A stretch of 64,000 nt of DNA from Pegea sp. RAD2-039. Taxonomy: Eukaryota; Chordata; Thaliacea; Salpida; Salpidae. Positions 60,852 through 64,000 of the stretch are shown piece by piece. Both the position numbers and the translations under genes were made by a program. The stretch lies in assembly GCA_034620365.1 (NCBI GenBank), contig JAQGEQ010000191.1, positions 806,001-870,000 of the forward strand, written 5' to 3'. Position 1 is the stretch's first letter. Each line of letters starts with the position of its first letter. Below the pieces are notes generated by a model that had not been told where the DNA came from, did not search any database, and saw only the letters and a list, made by a program, of their open reading frames with translations.

Positions 60852-63258
60852 TCAAAAATTAAACAAATTCTAACAAAAAACTTTATATATCCATTTTTCT
60901 TATATAAGAAAAATCATAATAATATCCAAGCTAGTAATATGATGGGTACAGTAAAAAGACGTAATGAGATTTATGATACAATAGAATGAATACTTCACCT
61001 GCATGAGATGCAATTGACATCTTCAAAATATTTGAGGTAAGAACTGATCAGTAAATTCACAATTTTTTAATTCAGAACATTCAACTTAGCAGTTGCTAAA
61101 CATTTCAACAATCAAATTAAATAAATATTCTTTCAGAAATTACTTTATAAAAAGACAAAAACACCATAAATCAAACCATCTTTAAAAAGAATAAAATTTA
61201 TTCTCTAAAATAATAGTTAGATGACATAGAAATCAAATTGGTCAATTTTTCATATTCATTACAGAAACCATTAACAAACCATTTTAAAACTTTAAATTCA
61301 AATCTTCTCTTAATAGTAGCTTATCTGTCATAGAGTGGGTAAGTATAGATTTGTATATGTACTAACATTTCTTTACTTATGAGATTAAATCACTCACAAA
61401 AGATCTTACTGCAGATAATTATAGCTAAGCAAATAATACTCTGAAAATTTGTTCTTCAAAATCTCAATGAAGCTTTATAAAATTTAAATCAAAACAGAAT
61501 ACAAGTACAAAGCGAGTAAGCTTATAATTTATATAAAAAATGAATAATAATATTACAATGAGACAATAAATTATCTTATTTATAAAACATAAATCTTAAA
61601 TGATAAGGATTTCGGCAAAATTAGTTAAAATCACACATGTCTAAGAAAAAAGAATAAGAAAAAATCTTTTCGCTTCTTTGTATGCTTTAGAGAAAAATCT
61701 ACCCCATTGGCGTAACAAAAAATCACCACGTTGTGCATACCAAATACCAAACATATAACCACCTATATGGACTGCATGATCAACCTTAAATCCAAAATCC
61801 AATTCAGATAATTGACTAAAAGAAAATAGCATGAATTGAAAAATCTCTACTGCCAACAATAATTCTAACAAATCATTGCAATTAAATAATCGCCCAGAAG
61901 GTAATTCAATTCTTATATATTCAATTGGTAAAGCACTTTGTTTAGTTAATTGGTAACCAACAAGACTACAAACAACACCCGAAGCACCATGTGAAGGACT
62001 ACCTATACCTAAAAAGACTTTAGATGCAAAACCGAAAATACCAGATACAAGAGCTGACGAAATATAGAAACAAACAAATTCAATACCGTTACATGAATTT
62101 AGAAATGTACATTGTGAATGTGTGGTTTTCTTCCAAATAAATAAACAACTATAAAAAGATATCATATTTGCGATTAGATGGGTTAATATAATATGACTAA
62201 AAGAACTAAGAAATAGGGAAATAAAAGTGCAATTACATCGATCAGTGGATATTAGCATATAAGGTGCCAGATAAGAATGCCAGCTTTTAACTTTCCAAGC
62301 TGAATATACGAGAACATTGATGATAGTTATTACATTAAAGCACTTGTCTATAGGACATTGAGCACGAGGTACATCCAAAGCTTGCCTGAGTTCAGGGTCA
62401 TTGACATAGCGATGCTGGTTGACAAGATCTTCATGATAAGTCAAATATATGCCACTAATTCCATATATAGCAAATATAGAAACACTACAGTAAACAGAAT
62501 ATTTAAGCAAAGTGTCTATCATCCGTAAATCATCATCAAGTAGTTGGTAAGATATAAATGATTCAATTTGATCGGATAATAAATAACATCGTCGAAATAA
62601 TGGAGGAATTTGTATTAAACTTTTAACTTGTAACATTTTCTCAAAAAAACTAACACAACATCCATTAAAAGAAAACATTTTGGAAAACAATTAATTTAAA
62701 ACATGACAACAAACACGAATTTTAAAATTACTTTGAAAAAATAACTAGACTAGAAACTTAAATAAAACTAAAATGTCTTTTCAACAAAGTGGTATTGCAG
62801 ACTAAAATTAACTGTAGTAACAACAAAAATTTCAACAAAAATATTGCAAATTCACAATCTAGATATTTTTCTTTAGAAACATTAATATTGTAATTCAAGA
62901 AATCAAAGTTCAAATTTTTATCTTACTGTCTTAAAAGACAACCTCATAAGGAAAAGTAAAATTTCAGAAAACAAACGTAACACCTTTTTTACAAACAGAA
63001 GACGAGGCTTGATGTAACTTTGTATATTCATAAAAAATATATCTAACTCAAATTTATAACTTTAACAATCAAATCTTTGTAAAACCTGAACAAAAGTTTC
63101 ATCAAATCTGAAATTGTCGAAATAAGAAAGGAAAGATTTCAATGAGATTTGTTATGTTTTTGGAAAGATAAACAGGCCTTAAAAGAAAAATACCAATTAC
63201 TTTTACGACAAGTTTTCCGGATATGATCTTTGAAAACCAAATTTCCATGCTTAAAAAT
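60852..63258 (-). repeat. right copy of PARL-like direct-repeat block
   Basis: Matches 51490-53957 in the same orientation and holds PARL-like copy 2. Its left edge (TCAAAAATTAAACAAATT at about 60852-60869) abuts, and may overlap, the first recognised KAP exon. Its noncoding stretch 60911-61620 is nearly identical to the left copy. Upstream of the gene (62691 onward) similarity is high for about 150 bases, then patchy to about 63258. Confidence 0.85.
61641..62690 (-). CDS. PARL-like mitochondrial rhomboid protease, copy 2
   Basis: Second intronless PARL-like gene, 349 residues, about 86% identical to copy 1 (some 48 replacements in the aligned part by hand count). It has the full rhomboid set: HLIANM with the oxyanion-side Asn at 175, catalytic S237 in HGASG, and H308 in DHAVHIGG, followed by FGIWYAQRGDFLLRQW. 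Differences from copy 1 are densest in the HxxxN helix, the loop after TM5 (about 244-262), the stretch 278-307 and the last 20 residues. The final residues (FFLILFS) differ outright. Intact frame and conserved catalytic pair argue that it is functional. Upstream, a T-rich run ending in CAAAG (AG at 62731-62732 on the minus strand) could be a leader acceptor. Lies directly upstream of the KAP gene on the same strand. Confidence 0.87.
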   Translation of the reverse strand: MFSKMFSFNGCCVSFFEKMLQVKSLIQIPPLFRRCYLLSDQIESFISYQLLDDDLRMIDTLLKYSVYCSVSIFAIYGISGIYLTYHEDLVNQHRYVNDPELRQALDVPRAQCPIDKCFNVITIINVLVYSAWKVKSWHSYLAPYMLISTDRCNCTFISLFLSSFSHIILTHLIANMISFYSCLFIWKKTTHSQCTFLNSCNGIEFVCFYISSALVSGIFGFASKVFLGIGSPSHGASGVVCSLVGYQLTKQSALPIEYIRIELPSGRLFNCNDLLELLLAVEIFQFMLFSFSQLSELDFGFKVDHAVHIGGYMFGIWYAQRGDFLLRQWGRFFSKAYKEAKRFFLILFS

Positions 63259-64000
63259 AGTCAAATTTTTCTTTGCACTACCTATATTAGATTACTAAGA
63301 TTACACTTATATTATTATACTTATATTATATACTATGTACAATAAACCCTTTAAAACAGTTAAGCGTCTCATATGATCCAAAATACTAGATAAGTTTTAA
63401 ACAGATGATAAAATGTGAGTTTTTAGCAATGATAAATTATGTAATGAAAAGCTTTCTACCTCCTCTGACTAAATAAATTACTGTTATAGGCTGGTTTAAT
63501 TTAGAAATAAACTAATTTTGATTAAACTCAAAAGTCACATGTAAATTTAAAAAATCAAAACGCTGTATTTTTGGAAAAGCTTTTTTTCTAAACTAGTTTT
63601 AATAATAAATAATGAAATCCATTGACTTATTGAGAGCTCAAGCTTATTCAGAATTAAATGTTAAATAATCTCTAAACATTTAGTTTTTTGTGATAACATC
63701 CTTAAAATATATTATTTATTAATAAAGCATGATATACAAAACATTTGATTAAATTAAGACTACATGAAACTAAAATAAAAATTGAAAATTTTCTGAAGTA
63801 GTTTTTTAACAAAAAATATTGTTTAAATGTAATAAAAACAACTCAAAACATTATCATTGTATATTTTTTTCAAAGCTTTCACAACACGTTAAACTGCTGA
63901 AAACTCAACTAAAATACATTTTCGCAGACTTAAAAAACCAACACTTTCAATTTTCCTGCTTAAACTAAGTTTTTACTTCAAATTTAAAAAAAAATGAAAA
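63259..64000. other. AT-rich flank with no gene seen
   Basis: Beyond the right repeat block I see only AT-rich DNA with a small tandem-like run of TTATATTA units near 63303-63340. If a first KAP exon exists upstream of the rhomboid copy, it is not recognisable here. Confidence 0.5.

Noticed and set aside
1-64000. CRISPR arrays, bacterial operon signals, rRNA genes
   Set aside because: No regularly spaced repeats, ribosome-binding sites before frames, or rRNA-like sequence were seen; the spliced genes mark this as animal nuclear DNA.

Overview
The window is a piece of an AT-rich, intron-bearing animal nuclear genome. The best taxonomic clue is a complete connexin gene: true connexins are known from chordates, and this one is cut by eight introns inside its coding region, as in tunicates, whereas most vertebrate connexins have one coding exon. 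An opsin, an SLC26 anion transporter, a KAP-type NTPase and PARL-like rhomboids fit a chordate. Tunicate is my inference; no rRNA or mitochondrial marker is present to settle it.

Layout. 1-20.7 kb: almost gene-free AT-rich DNA, with one GC-richer patch (about 3.38-3.97 kb) that carries three TGACGTCA sites and a possible short exon. 20.7-24.6 kb (+): connexin, nine coding exons, 385 residues. 26.2-27.2 kb (+): a weakly supported, unrecognised multi-exon gene. 28.6-33.7 kb (+): SLC26-type transporter with a C-terminal STAS domain, 15 coding exons, 690 residues. 39.6-43.7 kb (-): opsin, seven coding exons, about 372 residues. 43.7-51.5 kb: no gene seen. 51.5-64 kb: a cluster of three minus-strand genes, namely PARL-like rhomboid copy 1, a KAP-family P-loop NTPase with about 15 small exons, and PARL-like copy 2. 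A degraded LINE lies between copy 1 and the KAP gene.

The two rhomboid genes are intronless and sit in direct-repeat blocks of about 2.4-2.5 kb that flank the KAP gene. About 720 bp of noncoding DNA downstream of each gene is nearly identical (about three substitutions by hand alignment), while the coding regions differ at roughly 7% of bases and about 48 residues. This reversal of the usual pattern is the most unusual signal in the window. The edge of the right-hand block also falls at the first KAP exon I can find, and that gene has no visible start codon.

The other genes do not form an evident pathway. The connexin makes gap-junction channels, SLC26 moves anions across a membrane, the opsin is a retinal-binding receptor, and the PARL-like proteins are probable intramembrane proteases. 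All exon boundaries were placed by reading splice sites and reading phase by eye; none has transcript support here.
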